Positions 32,342 to 42,564 of a stretch of 64,000 bases of DNA are shown here, one piece after another. Under the pieces are notes generated by a model. The model ran no database searches, was not told the origin of the DNA, and saw only the letters and a list, made by a program, of their open reading frames with translations. Both the position numbers and the translations under genes were made by a program. Each line of letters starts with the position of its first letter. The first letter of the stretch is position 1. Source of the DNA: Epiperipatus broadwayi (taxonomy: Eukaryota > Onychophora > Udeonychophora > Euonychophora > Peripatidae); NCBI GenBank assembly GCA_028023455.1, contig JAQFVV010012405.1:2669149-2733148 (forward strand), read 5' to 3'.

Positions 32342-33647
32342 CACCAGGGTCTCTTTTTATGCGGATTTATTTAATGTGATTCATGATTCTTCTTAATATC
32401 ATTGTATGCGGTTTTATTTTATGCGATAAAAATTATTCAATCAGAATTGAGGTCCAATAATGCGCTATTACTTTAAATATTGTAAATTTCATGCTTTCAT
32501 GTCATATTTAAAGAAATAGCCATTATCGGAGTTCGACTTTCATCTAATAATTTCAATATTTTCAGCGCTTTATAATAGTACTGTAATAGATTTTATGTAA
32601 TAAAAAAGTTCATAATTCACTTAAAATCATAATTTCCCCATTTTATATACACACATTAAATTTTACAAGACTATAATGTAAATCTGTTCAAACATTATAG
32701 TTCAAAAATACTATGTTTGTTGTTGTTTTTGCATTTTAAATCACGTTCAATTTTTGCTTTTTATAAAATGAGTACGTAATCAATTAATCATTTAGTGTCA
32801 CAAGTTTATTTTTAAAAGGTAAGTAACAGCGGTGGGCACAATTAAATTTGACAATTAAAGTCTGATTTTTAATTGTAATTAACAATTTAAAAATTACATA
32901 AGGTGATCTGAAATTAATTTGATGTGAAACGATGAAATTTGATTTTTAAACGGAATTGAAAATTAAAAAATTAAAGACAAAAATAAGAATTTAATTTTTA
33001 ATTGTTAGTTTTAATTGAATTTTGCCCAACAGAGGTGAGTCAATGTCTTTTTATTATCATTAAGTCTAAGTTCTTAAATTTTAAACTTTTAGTTTACTCT
33101 AACGGAGAGAGAAAAAAACACCCAAGAAAATGAATTTCTTTGGAAACAAAAATTTCAATTTTAGTTCGCTTAGTGAAATGGGAAGGATCAATAGCGATTG
33201 GAAAATGTTTTAGTTGTATTTCTTCTTGACTTCATTTAAGGAGAAGCTACAGTACCTCACATCACACCACATCATGAGAATCTGATGTCTCAAATAGCAA
33301 TAATAATTAAAATACCACACATGTATGAAAAAAATGTAAATTACGCATAAAAATATATTGTTTTGAATAAAATTAAATACTGTAGTTAATAAAAAAAGTA
33401 AAAAAATGTTTGTCTTGTATCAATTTTTTTCAAATTTGAAATTTTTTATTAGTCATATTTTATTTTCTTATTTTTTTTTATGCGAATTTTAAAGTAATTT
33501 TACATTGTTGCTTTGCTATTATGCGATTTTTGGAAAATTACAGTCTGTATCCCCCATTTTTCAGGGTAAGTTATGTCTATTTTGTGCGATTTCTTTTGTG
33601 CGCATTTTCTGAGGAACCTATCTACCGCATAAAATGAGACCCAGGTG
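32342..33647 (+). mobile_element. Tigger/pogo-like DNA transposon derivative, copy 2
   Basis: 1306 bp element with TA at 32340-32341 and 33648-33649, same orientation and family as 27719-29107. Ends CACCAGGGTCTCTTTTTATG and, inverted, CACCTGGGTCTCATTTTATG. Retains the eroded transposase N-terminal stretch near 33105-33220 and a single copy of the ATCCCCCATTTTTC segment. It is inserted within the RT KAFDT motif of a jockey-like LINE, so it is younger than that LINE. Confidence 0.85.
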
Positions 33648-33779
33648 TATATATAATTTTGATACCATTGAGAATAAACAATTTAACTCGTAATTTAAAA
33701 AATTATGGAATAAGAAGCAAATTTCTCAATTTATTTTAAAAATTGCTCAGATAGTAGATACGCTAGTGTTTAAATAGCT

Positions 33780-33900
33780 TTATTGCTAGAGAGTTCATAA
33801 TTTGTTTGAGCACCAGAAATGCCAGCACTGGAATCGATCCTAAGATCCCACTTTCTAGAGTATATGACTCTATCGCTGTGTTAAACTGCACAGTGCAATA
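33780..33900 (-). mobile_element. tRNA-derived SINE, third copy of family
   Basis: Minus strand: an A-box-like ACACAGCGATAGAGT, a B-box-like GGATCGATTCC (complement of 33830-33842) and the tail CAATAAAGCTATTT near 33770-33786. Same family as 12055-12262. It is inserted within the jockey-like LINE remnant. Confidence 0.65.
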
Positions 33901-34815
33901 CATATACTGTTGTTAAAATCTTCAAATGTATCGAATAATAAGTTTTATATATATCATGTCTTTTGAATAGTTTATGTTATGTAACTCATTTAAAAATTTA
34001 GTTATTTTCTGATCAGTTACATTTAATCTGAGTTATTTATTATTTATATATATATATGGAATTTTTCAAGTTTTATACTTAGTTTATTGTTTCTTTTTTT
34101 TATTATATATAAATGATATGGGAGATAATAATATTAAGTAAACAATATTTCAATATGCAGATAACACTCTTACTAATATTGTGAATAATAACATTTGAAA
34201 TGGCAATTAGAGATTGTCAAAAGAGTTCTATCAAATTGTACATTAGTGCTTTAACAGTGACATCAACTACAGAGCTATGTCTATATTTTCTCTAATTGTT
34301 AAAATAATAAAAAAATATATTTGTAAAGTAATTAAAAAGTTATAAATAAAAATCAATATGGTTGCATAGGAAGAAGAAATATTATTATATGATTAGATAA
34401 TTTTGTAGCTAAAGTTAATAATAAGTAAGTAATAAAATGTATCCTTGTATAATTATTTTTAGATTTACATAAAGTTTTTGATATCATTGAATTGAATATA
34501 AACAATTAATTCATTATTTAGAAAATTGTGGAGTAAAGAGTAAATTACTTTAATAAAGGAAATTATATAAATGGAGCAAAAACAAAATACTTATTAAAAT
34601 TTCTCAAAATGAAATATAAAAATGTTAATATACGCTTATATCTATATGATTATTATGATGATAATAAAATATATAATAATAATAAGCTTATAAAAGTAGA
34701 AGAGATAAAATATATTAAAGATATCTTAAAACAGGCAAAACTCACTATATATTGCCACACACAGCAAGCCAGAGTAATCATTGGATGCCAGAAGGCTTGT
34801 GCATAAAATCCTCAT

Positions 34816-34856
34816 CCCAGACTATTTCTGGCTTATGGCCTCCGTCAGTGAGGAGC
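34816..34856 (-). ncRNA. Hammerhead ribozyme-like motif, copy F
   Basis: Minus strand: CTCA, CTGACGGA (complement of 34841-34848; one base from CTGANGA), helix II GGC-CATAA-GCC, GAAA (complement of 34825-34828), a minimal helix III ATAGT, GTC (complement of 34820-34822) and TGGG for helix I. Same layout as copy E at 20.3 kb. The altered core probably reduces or abolishes activity. Confidence 0.6.
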
Positions 34857-34869
34857 CTTGGATCGGAGA

Positions 34870-34900
34870 GCACTGCATAGGCCAGAAACTAGTCTGGGGA
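34870..34900 (+). ncRNA. Hammerhead 3' half, copy G (degraded)
   Basis: Plus strand GCCAGAAACTAGTCTGGGG: GAAAC at 34885-34889, palindrome ACTAGT as helix III, cleavage-site GTC at 34892-34894 and TGGG of helix I, opposite in orientation to copy F. The CTGANGA half is eroded (CACTGCATAG). Paired with F it forms the centre of the foldback. Confidence 0.5.
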
Positions 34901-35504
34901 TGGTGGATGAGTAGGCACTAGATGGGGATTTTATGCCCAAGCCTTCTGGCATCCATTGATTACTCTGGCTTGCTGTGTGTGGCAAATATATAGTGAGTTT
35001 TTCCTGTTTTAACAACAGTTATTATACACAAGTATAAGAGGTGGTCATGTGATGTTTATTAAAGATATCTAAAATTAGATGAAAATGTATTTTAGTAACA
35101 TCATATTAACATTCTAATTAATTAATTTAAATATATCAATCTTTGTTGAAATCAATGTTGTTTTCCCTTAGAATATTCTTGTTAGTATGTATAAATCTTT
35201 ACACAACTTTTTATTTCAGTATGGGATAGCTATTTATGGTTATACTGACTATTCTAATATTAAAATACTAATATTATTGTATTTTACATATAAAAAAAAG
35301 TTATTAAAAACCTTTTATTATTAGATGAATTTCTTGAATATATAATTATAGATAAAAAATTGACAATATTTTCAAAAAATAATTTAAAAGATAGATGTCT
35401 TGGAGAGTTTCATTCATAATTACACCATCTTATAATAAATATGGAACTAAAATGAGAATACTATGTTCCTTAATTATTTAACAATTTGCATTTTAAATTA
35501 ATAA

Positions 35505-37665
35505 ACTGTATTGCTAAAAAAATTTGAATAAAGTAAACATATGATTACATACATATGATTCCAAATAGCTTTCATGTTACATATAAAAATCAATTTAAAT
35601 TTAATCATTAACTTTACTTCTTAATTATTATTAGATATAAAATGAGGAGCCAGTTGTTCTGATATAAAACTAGTTACATAATAATTACAGACTAAGTTTG
35701 AACGATGAGCTTCTCATTCTGATCATGAAATTAATTTGTCCTAATAATTGTAACTAATCTATCAAACGGGTATATTGTCTAATTTGGAAAATTATTTACT
35801 GATGATTTTTGTAATAAGTGGGACAAATCTAAACAAATGTATACCAAAAAGATTTATACTGTAATTGTATGTGTATTTTCTTTAATAATAAAAAAATTAC
35901 ATATGTTTTGAGCATTTTTTTGCAGCCTAGTTTTACTAATAATATCTAGTCAAGAAATTCTCTTACACACAATCATTTTTGATGTTGATAAAATTCAGCT
36001 TTTTTTTTTTTTTTAGAATACAAAAGATCACCACCTATTAAACAAAATTATAATGAAATTCTGCAAAGTAAATTCATGAACCTCCGTCTGAAGCATCTTG
36101 TTCTAATAGTCTGTCATTCAGCAGTGATATCATGAAGTATTTGACGAATGTCAAAGTGAGGGTTAAAACTATTACTCTATTTTATTTTTCTCCACCATGA
36201 ATATACATAATATATATATATATATTTGATTTTAATGTGTTCTTTATCTCATTTCCACAATAACATTAACCATCAATTAATATAAAAATTCAGATCACTC
36301 TCTCACTATACTTGCATTTTACAAACAACTTTTACTGATCACGTGAGCTAAAGGTAACTAACATCCGAATCTCTTTGTTCATCGTAGAGCCCATACTTAT
36401 CTATTAAACAATTCTCATTTAGCATGTATATATGTTTGTGTTTATTGATATTGATAAACAATTTGATTTATAAATTTGCAAAGTATTTTTGATAATTTGC
36501 TGCAAGTTGTAATTTAACATAAATAAAGTAAAAAAAAAAAAAAAGGATTAAATTCCCAAGAGGACTATTTTATTCTTTTCTTTGAAGATTCTGAATGTCC
36601 AATTTATCCATCTTATTAATTATATAAAAAGCTAATGCTGTTAATCACATTGGTTGTTTTTTTTTAATAGTAGTTTTTATAGATTGAAGTGTTTGCTAAT
36701 GTTTTAAAAGAAGTAATCATCAGATATTGATGCACTACTTTGAAACTTTCAAGAGTATCAAATTCTTCTAATACAGTATTTTTAGTTCTTTGTTTAATTT
36801 ATTTAGGATTTTCATTAGATTCATGAGTATTTTATTTATTCATTTTCTTTGGTATAATTGAACTTGATTTTTTTAGAAAAGGAAAAAAGATAAGAGAATA
36901 AATGTTTATTTCAAAAGAAAAGCTTTAATGCATTTAGACAAGATTTTTTTTGTTGTTGTTTAAATACCTTTGATTCAATTATATTTCAAAGAAATGATTA
37001 GCAGTCTGAAGCTTCTTATTGTAATATTGTTTTGTTTTTAAGTATTGAAAGATTTTAGAATAAATAAATGTTTTATGGCAATAAAATCTATATTAATATA
37101 TATATATATATTGCTGAACAAAGAAGATGAGAATGAGAAAGAGGGATAAATTAAAGTAATAAGTTTTATTTTCCTTCAAAGTTGATGAGAAAAAAATAAT
37201 GGTAAAAAAAGATGGACTATATGACAGTCACCTGTGGAAGAAATAGTTTACTAGGAGAAAAAAAAAGCTAATTAGTAAGTTTAATAATAGAAAAATACAG
37301 ATCACCTAAGGATCTTATGATATTGTGATTAACACATTCTCACTCTTATTAAACTCTTGAATTCGGTTTAGATTCCAAGTCACATTAGCATTGAAATTTT
37401 TATTCAGTCAACAGATAACTTATGATTTTTTTGTCCTCCTGGTATATGGTCATTCTAATCATAATAAATGAACATGTGTCTAACTGATATTAGCGCTAAA
37501 AATAAAGATTCCAGCTTAATCTGAATTGGTCAGGTGAATTTTGATATATTTGCTTCTGAAAAAAAAAAAAGATTAATTAATTACATGATATTGCTATCAC
37601 TATTGATGGCAAAAGTGTCATATTTCTATGGATTCTGAATCTTTGGTTATTTTGTATGGCATTTC
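35505..37665. other. No gene recognised; AT-rich sequence
   Basis: Unassigned AT-rich DNA, with (TA)n near 36211-36226 and 37095-37112 and an A-run at 36529-36544. Confidence 0.5.
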
Positions 37666-37689
37666 ATGTCACATGTTATAAATTATATG

Positions 37690-38400
37690 TATCGAAGCCA
37701 ATTAAGAATTATTGTTCTGATAATTTTACCAAAAACTTACACATACAGGAAAATATTTAGCCTATACACATCTAATCACACCAGAAACACAAGAGTTATA
37801 ATATCACTATGGAACAGAGCAAAAGAAGTTTGTTCAGAAACCAGCAATTTGAAAAAAGAAAGATCTATATAGAACAAGTTCTTGTGAAAAATGGTTATCT
37901 ATCAGCTGTTATTAAGAAAACATTAAATAGACATCAAAAAGAACCATTAAAAGAAAAAAAAACTAGTTGTACTGTAGTGTACACATACATACCAAAAAAT
38001 AGAAGACAAATTAAGAAAAGTCTACAATCAGTATAACATCAGATCAGCTTTCCAGAGCCATACCACACTATGAGGAATTCTAACATCTACAAAGCCTAAA
38101 CTTGAAATGCTTAAAAAAAATTTGCATCTATGAAATACCATATGAATGAGTAAGAATGTATATTTGTGAGTCTAGTCACCCCATTGAAATGTGCTTCACA
38201 AGAACGCAAACTGTTAATTAAAAGAGAGAAAACAGATGTGTCTAAGATAGCAAATCATGTATCTACCAATTGGATAGAGAAGAAGGGGTATAAAGACAAT
38301 TTAAAGAAGCTGCTCACATGACAATGGCAAACAATCCCATAAGCCAAACTAGTGTGATTATATATAAGGTATGGAAACCGCTAATCTACTTTGCTCTTAG
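37690..38400 (+). pseudogene. Decayed Penelope-type element, C-terminal RT tail and GIY-YIG
   Basis: Conceptual translation of 37770-38040 gives HTRNTRVIISLWNRAKEVCS, then LKKERSIY, EQVLVKNGYLSAVIKKTL and TYIPKNRRQIKKSL in two frames, the usual thumb/linker of Penelope RTs. 38120-38275 gives YEIPYE, a VYIGESS-like stretch and KREKTDVSKIANHVS, matching the GIY-YIG nuclease (YxIPCxxCxxVYIGExxR, SAIAxHV). A frameshift separates the two ORFs (68 and 75 codons), and stops fall in the nuclease. The family differs from the PLE at 14-16.6 kb, since linker and nuclease sequences are not alignable beyond motifs. Inactive. Confidence 0.7.
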
Positions 38401-38467
38401 AAAAAAGTGGAGATATCACTAGGAACCTCATAGATAAGTATATGAAATTTCTACTTACTGTTGTCTT

Positions 38468-38700
38468 TGACAGGATGGCTTAGTTGGTTAGAGTGTTACC
38501 TTAAAATTCAATACTCAAGAATCTAAGGGTTCAGGTTCAATTCCCATGCTACTACTGTCACTGGTCAGGCCAGCAACATCTGAAGAGGTGGGAAGAATAG
38601 TACCTCTCAAAATATTGTGCATACTAACCTATGTGTTATTACTAACCTTTGAATGTATTTGGAATATCCAAATAAAGTTAAATTTTTCTAAAGACATTCA
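38468..38700 (+). mobile_element. tRNA-derived SINE, second family
   Basis: A-box-like TGGCTTAGTTGGTTAGAGTG (38476-38495) and B-box-like GGTTCAATTCCC (38534-38545) give an internal Pol III promoter. The downstream body includes ACTGGTCAGGCCAGCAACATC and AAATAAAGTT. The spacing and body rule out an ordinary tRNA gene. Different from the SINE family at 12 and 33.8 kb. Confidence 0.65.
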
Positions 38701-38704
38701 ATAC

Positions 38705-40470
38705 TCATATTAGGTGATGGAAATAGTGCAACATATAAATACAACTAAAACACCATCATCACAAACCTTCAGGAAAACAATATTGTTCTGATAACTTTGA
38801 GCAGTTGTATTTTTTTCTTGTCTGTAATAAAAAGTTTTAAATAAATCAATTATTTTTAATAATATTTAAATATACCAATGTGACTTCAGTAATGTATTCT
38901 ACTAATAACACTATGCACAATAATAAATCTAACTGTGAAAAAGAACATTAACAAAAAAATTAAAATTGATATTGAAAAGGAAATTAATTACTTTGTATGC
39001 AACCCCAGTTCATTAAATTTTTTTAAATATTTATTAATATATTGCAATAAATAATGGCTCTAGCTTGTTTCTCTCAAGATTGTGTCATGTTTTTAAGCAC
39101 TTGGAAGGACAATTCAAGCTTCAGTCGAGGAATCTGTAACTCGCAAATTCATTAATATGCCATTGTGTTAAATCATACAGGACATAAAGCTAATTATAAA
39201 CAGAAATATTAATCATGTACACTCTGTCAGGGACATTAATACAATACATCTGTTAATAATATTAATTCTTCAGGAATTGTATAATATTAATGCAGGATTT
39301 TAAAGCATTGTCATACCTATAGATATTACTTTATTCTCAAAATCAAATCTGAAAGCAAATATTATATAATAAAATATTAAAATAGATAATGAAAATTGGA
39401 AATCCACTTTTCATTATAAATGTTCATTTTTGTTACTAGAAGATTGACCATTAGTAAAATCATTCAGTAATGAAAGTTTTAAACTCATTTTCTCAAATGA
39501 ATGCAAAATCAGCAAAATAACACTAAAGATAGCTGCAAGAGATTGATTTAAAACTGAAATATAGCAACCTAATCACAGTATTCATTAATATTACACAGCC
39601 AAAAATCAGTATGTTAAGAAAATAATTGAAATAAAATAGATGTTACAGATCGAATTCTCAATTAATTACATAATAATAATTTTGGAATTACTACTAATGT
39701 TTTGTGGGTTGAAACTAAATTGTTATTAACAGCATCAAAATTATAGGATGATGGGCTCTTTTATTATTTATTGGGTGTGGAAAAATATAATGAATATGGA
39801 GGCAAATTTACTTATAGTAATAATGCTTACTTGAAACTGCTGCCTAAAAAACTACTGCATTTAATTTTATGTATTAATTTCTGAGCAGTAATATTATTTT
39901 GAATTACATAAATATAGTATACAAGTCAAGATATAAATCAAATAAGCACGAAAGTTAAAATTTTTTGATAGAAATGTAAAAATAAGTTATGATTTAAATC
40001 TTTAACCTACAACAAAATAAGTATTAATATGTCTCTACTATTATAAATTTTCATTTTTATGAGCTAAAAATTACTTTATCACAAGTAAGTAAACTCCTCA
40101 CTAGGAAAATCTTTTTTTTTTTTAAAAAAAAAAAACACACAAAACAAATAAAGTTTAGTCTTTGTACATTCACCACAGAATGAATTCTTGTTGGAATTGC
40201 AATCACTAATTGTTCATTTTTTAATAATTTGGCCGACTGTATATTAAATTTCAAACTAATATTCCAAAGTAAAGTTTTGAAGAAATTTTTTTGACATAAA
40301 TATAAACTGTAATAAACCTAGTTTCTCATCCAAATTCTGATTTAGATATTACTTTATTCTTATATTTGCCTGAAGATTTGTGAGGATGATATATTGGATG
40401 TGATAATATGTTGGATTATTTCCATCATCTATCAGTTAGTACTGAATATATAGAAAATTTTAAACTTTTT
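38705..40470. other. No gene recognised; AT-rich sequence
   Basis: Unassigned AT-rich DNA; the 65-codon minus frame at 40057-40254 is Phe/Leu/Lys-rich across a homopolymer and is not credible. Confidence 0.5.
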
Positions 40471-40472
40471 CC

Positions 40473-40544
40473 AATACAAACAACTTATTAGTAATAACCT
40501 GAATTGTCTATTTGTGTGTTATTACTAACAAGTTGTTTGTATTT
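40473..40544. repeat. 26-bp-stem hairpin with one mismatch
   Basis: AATACAAACAACTTATTAGT... (40473-40498) and ...ACTAACAAGTTGTTTGTATT (40518-40544) are reverse complements over about 26 bp with a single mismatch, around a 19-nt loop. Pre-miRNA-like in dimensions, but equally a very short foldback element. Confidence 0.7.
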
Positions 40545-40549
40545 GAAAA

Positions 40550-41785
40550 CGTTTATGTAATGTTTTATTCATACATGTTCTATTTTTAAAAATAGTTAAT
40601 AAACTTGACCATAATTCTAACAAAGAAACTCGTGATTATAATTATGTCATTTTTTAAAAAGTGATCAGTAAACATCTTTATAAAGATAGTATACTAGAAA
40701 CTTTTGATGTATTTTAAAAATTATAAATAGAAATTTAAAATATATTTTAATAGATTTTTGGTAGTTTCTTCTTTATATATTCTTGTTTTTAAATACTATT
40801 TACTCAATAAAAGTTGTGGAAGTTTTCTTGAGTTGCTAACTCAGTTGTGCCACTGAACACTGTTAAATGAGAAGAAAATTCTTTGATTTCATTATATTTG
40901 TCAGTTTATTATTTATTTAATATTTTCAAATGTGAGATATGATTTTTTTAGAATTGATTTTATTTTTAAACTTAAATTATTATCAAATCAAACCCAATTG
41001 ATTAAGTTCTAATGTAGAATAAAGGTTTAAAATCAAATGAAATATTGAGCTTTAATAAAAATTATCACTTAAGCTAATAAAAGAATGTTCATTTTCCTAA
41101 AAAGTTAATTATAAATATAAAATATATTTACTTTTTTAATTACTAATATTTTTTGAAGCATTAAACATCACCTGGTCGGAAATTAGATTTTTTTATACTT
41201 CATATTAGTAAAGATCCATATATGTATATTATATTGAAGCAGTCAGATCTAATTTCGATCTGAGCTTCATGAGATCCCACCTTTAATGCTTAGTTCAAAC
41301 TCTGTCACTAACAGTGAATACTTCCGAATGTAACTTTATACTATCTTCAATATACATTAACTTTAATTAAAACTGAAACTATTGTTTAAAACTTTATTGA
41401 GGCTAATTATCTTATGTTTAAATTTGTTAATGTTATTAATTATCTCATGATAAAATATTCAGTATAAAGTTTTATTATATCGGAATGTTTTATTTTATAT
41501 TTTACCATTTTGTTCAAATTTATGTGATTAAAAGTTACATTCTTTCGAAAGTACTAGGCCTAAATTGATTTGATTTTTTTGGTTGATACAGCTTCTTCTT
41601 CAGCAGCTAAATCACTTTTATATGCTATTCTTTCGATAAGCTTTCAGATTGTCCTTTCCCAAAAACAATAGGGAATCTTTTATTAATTAGTTAAAATGAT
41701 CAGTTAAAACTTTAAGGACAGTGCTAGTTAAAATTGTCTGTTCAGATTTTACAAATTAATTTTCTAAATAGAAAATAAATTTGAA
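40550..41785. other. No gene recognised; AT-rich sequence
   Basis: Unassigned AT-rich DNA; a short imperfect inverted repeat AGCAGTCAGATCT/GATCTGAGCTTC lies at about 41236-41268. Confidence 0.45.
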
Positions 41786-41786
41786 G

Positions 41787-42563
41787 TTAACTTTTAAACT
41801 GCTAATTATATTATTGGTTGTATGAGGTAAAAATCAAATCTTTTAATTGGCCAACTCACAAACTGAAGACAAAGCCTATTGTTAAAACATATTCGCCTAT
41901 AATATTAAATTCAACTCAGATACTTTATAAAAAGTATATTACTAATTTTTCAGGGTATTGAAAGAGAACGAAAGTTCTTTCAAAAATAAATTGTTATTTA
42001 TTTATTATAAAATATATTCAACTTCGGCAAATATAAAGCGAATGTCTAAACAAAAAAGTGGTGACACAAACGCTTTTTTTCAATTTTACGTTATGGAAAA
42101 GTAAAGATTTCTTTTTGCTAAATCTTAAATATTTTTACTAAAATCTTCAATATTTTTCGAAAATAATTTTGTTTTTTTAATATATTTTTTAAAAAACTAG
42201 TTTAATTTCTCAAATTATATTTTTTTAATATTTAAAATTGCATTCGAAATGAAAATCTCGGCGTTTTTCTTTATTTTCTTTGATCAGGCGGTTTCTTTGT
42301 TCTTTCCAGCCAATCAGAATGTCTTTTTTGGCTGAGAGCTCGCTGACAACCAATGACTGACAATGTTCTTTCTTTGTTTAGGTTTAAATGCGGTTTTTTT
42401 GATTTTTTACTTGTAAAATAATTCGGAAGAGGGCACCATCTTACAGAACTTTTAAAAACCTAATCAATACCTGTCAAACGAATATTTTAGCATAAGAACT
42501 GGCAGAGTTAGAGTGACGTCAGATGTCGACGAGAGGCCTCATAAGAGGCGGGAAAAGGGTTAA
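41787..42563 (+). mobile_element. piggyBac-like MITE, copy 2 (TTAA-bounded, least decayed)
   Basis: 777 bp between TTAA at 41787-41790 and 42560-42563, same orientation as copy 1. Left end TTAACTTTTAAACTGC; right end inward TTAACCCTTTTCCCGCC, the closest of the three to a piggyBac-type terminus. Internal landmarks match copies 1 and 3 (TTTTAATTGGCCAA, AAAAAGTATATTACTAATTT, TTGTAAAATAATTCGGAAGAGGG, GCAGAGTTAGAGTGACGTC). CpG dinucleotides near the right end (GACGTCAGATGTCGACGAG) are conspicuous for this window. Confidence 0.75.
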
Positions 42564-42564
42564 T

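Larger units (their letters stand above)
32295..34340 (+). pseudogene. Decayed jockey/CR1-like LINE RT, split by a Tigger-like insertion
   Basis: Plus-strand RT remnant. Segment 32308-32340 reads DILFVLYN and, after skipping the Tigger-like element 32342-33647 and one TA, continues in frame as FDTIEN (33657 on), i.e. the FLDLxKAFDTIxH motif of jockey/CR1-type RTs. Further on, about 34060-34110 gives GIFQGSIL...YYINDM, matching GxPQGSxLxPLLFxxYINDL, and about 34150-34165 gives QYADN, the YADD box with the last Asp changed to Asn. A tRNA-like SINE sits between the halves. Many stops; inactive. Confidence 0.7.
34714..35070 (+). mobile_element. 333 bp foldback element with 12-bp target duplication and hammerhead cores
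   Basis: Insertion 34726-35058 flanked by the perfect 12-bp repeat ATTAAAGATATC (34714-34725, 35059-35070). Long arms (AACAGGCAAAACTCACTATAT ... CAAGCCAGAGTAATCA ... GGATGCCAGAAGGCTTG and their complements) enclose two opposed hammerhead-like cores (34816-34856 minus, 34870-34900 plus). It ends GGTGGTCATGTGATGTTT like the copies at 5.0 and 9.3 kb. This looks like two inverted hammerhead-containing terminal repeats of a Penelope-like element collapsed together. An open frame of 65 codons across the left arm is incidental. Confidence 0.8.
34341..35500 (+). pseudogene. Second jockey/CR1-like LINE RT fragment, interrupted
   Basis: Near 34345-34500 the translation gives KNQYGCIGRRN, DNFVAKVNNK and IIFLDLHKVFDIIE, the upstream RT motifs (cf. 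NQFGFRxGRST, FLDLSKAFDTI). Because these lie downstream of the QYAD box of the preceding fragment, order is not that of one intact element: this is a second copy or a rearrangement. Near 35205-35250 FQYGIAIYGYTDYSNIK matches the C-terminal YGIxIWGNTYxSNIK segment, and near 35410-35450 ITPSYNKYGTKMRIL matches the distal tail. The 333 bp foldback element separates these parts. Confidence 0.6.

Noticed and set aside
38468-38560. A functional tRNA gene
   Set aside because: A/B boxes are present, but spacing, the non-folding anticodon region and the long unrelated 3' body fit a SINE better.
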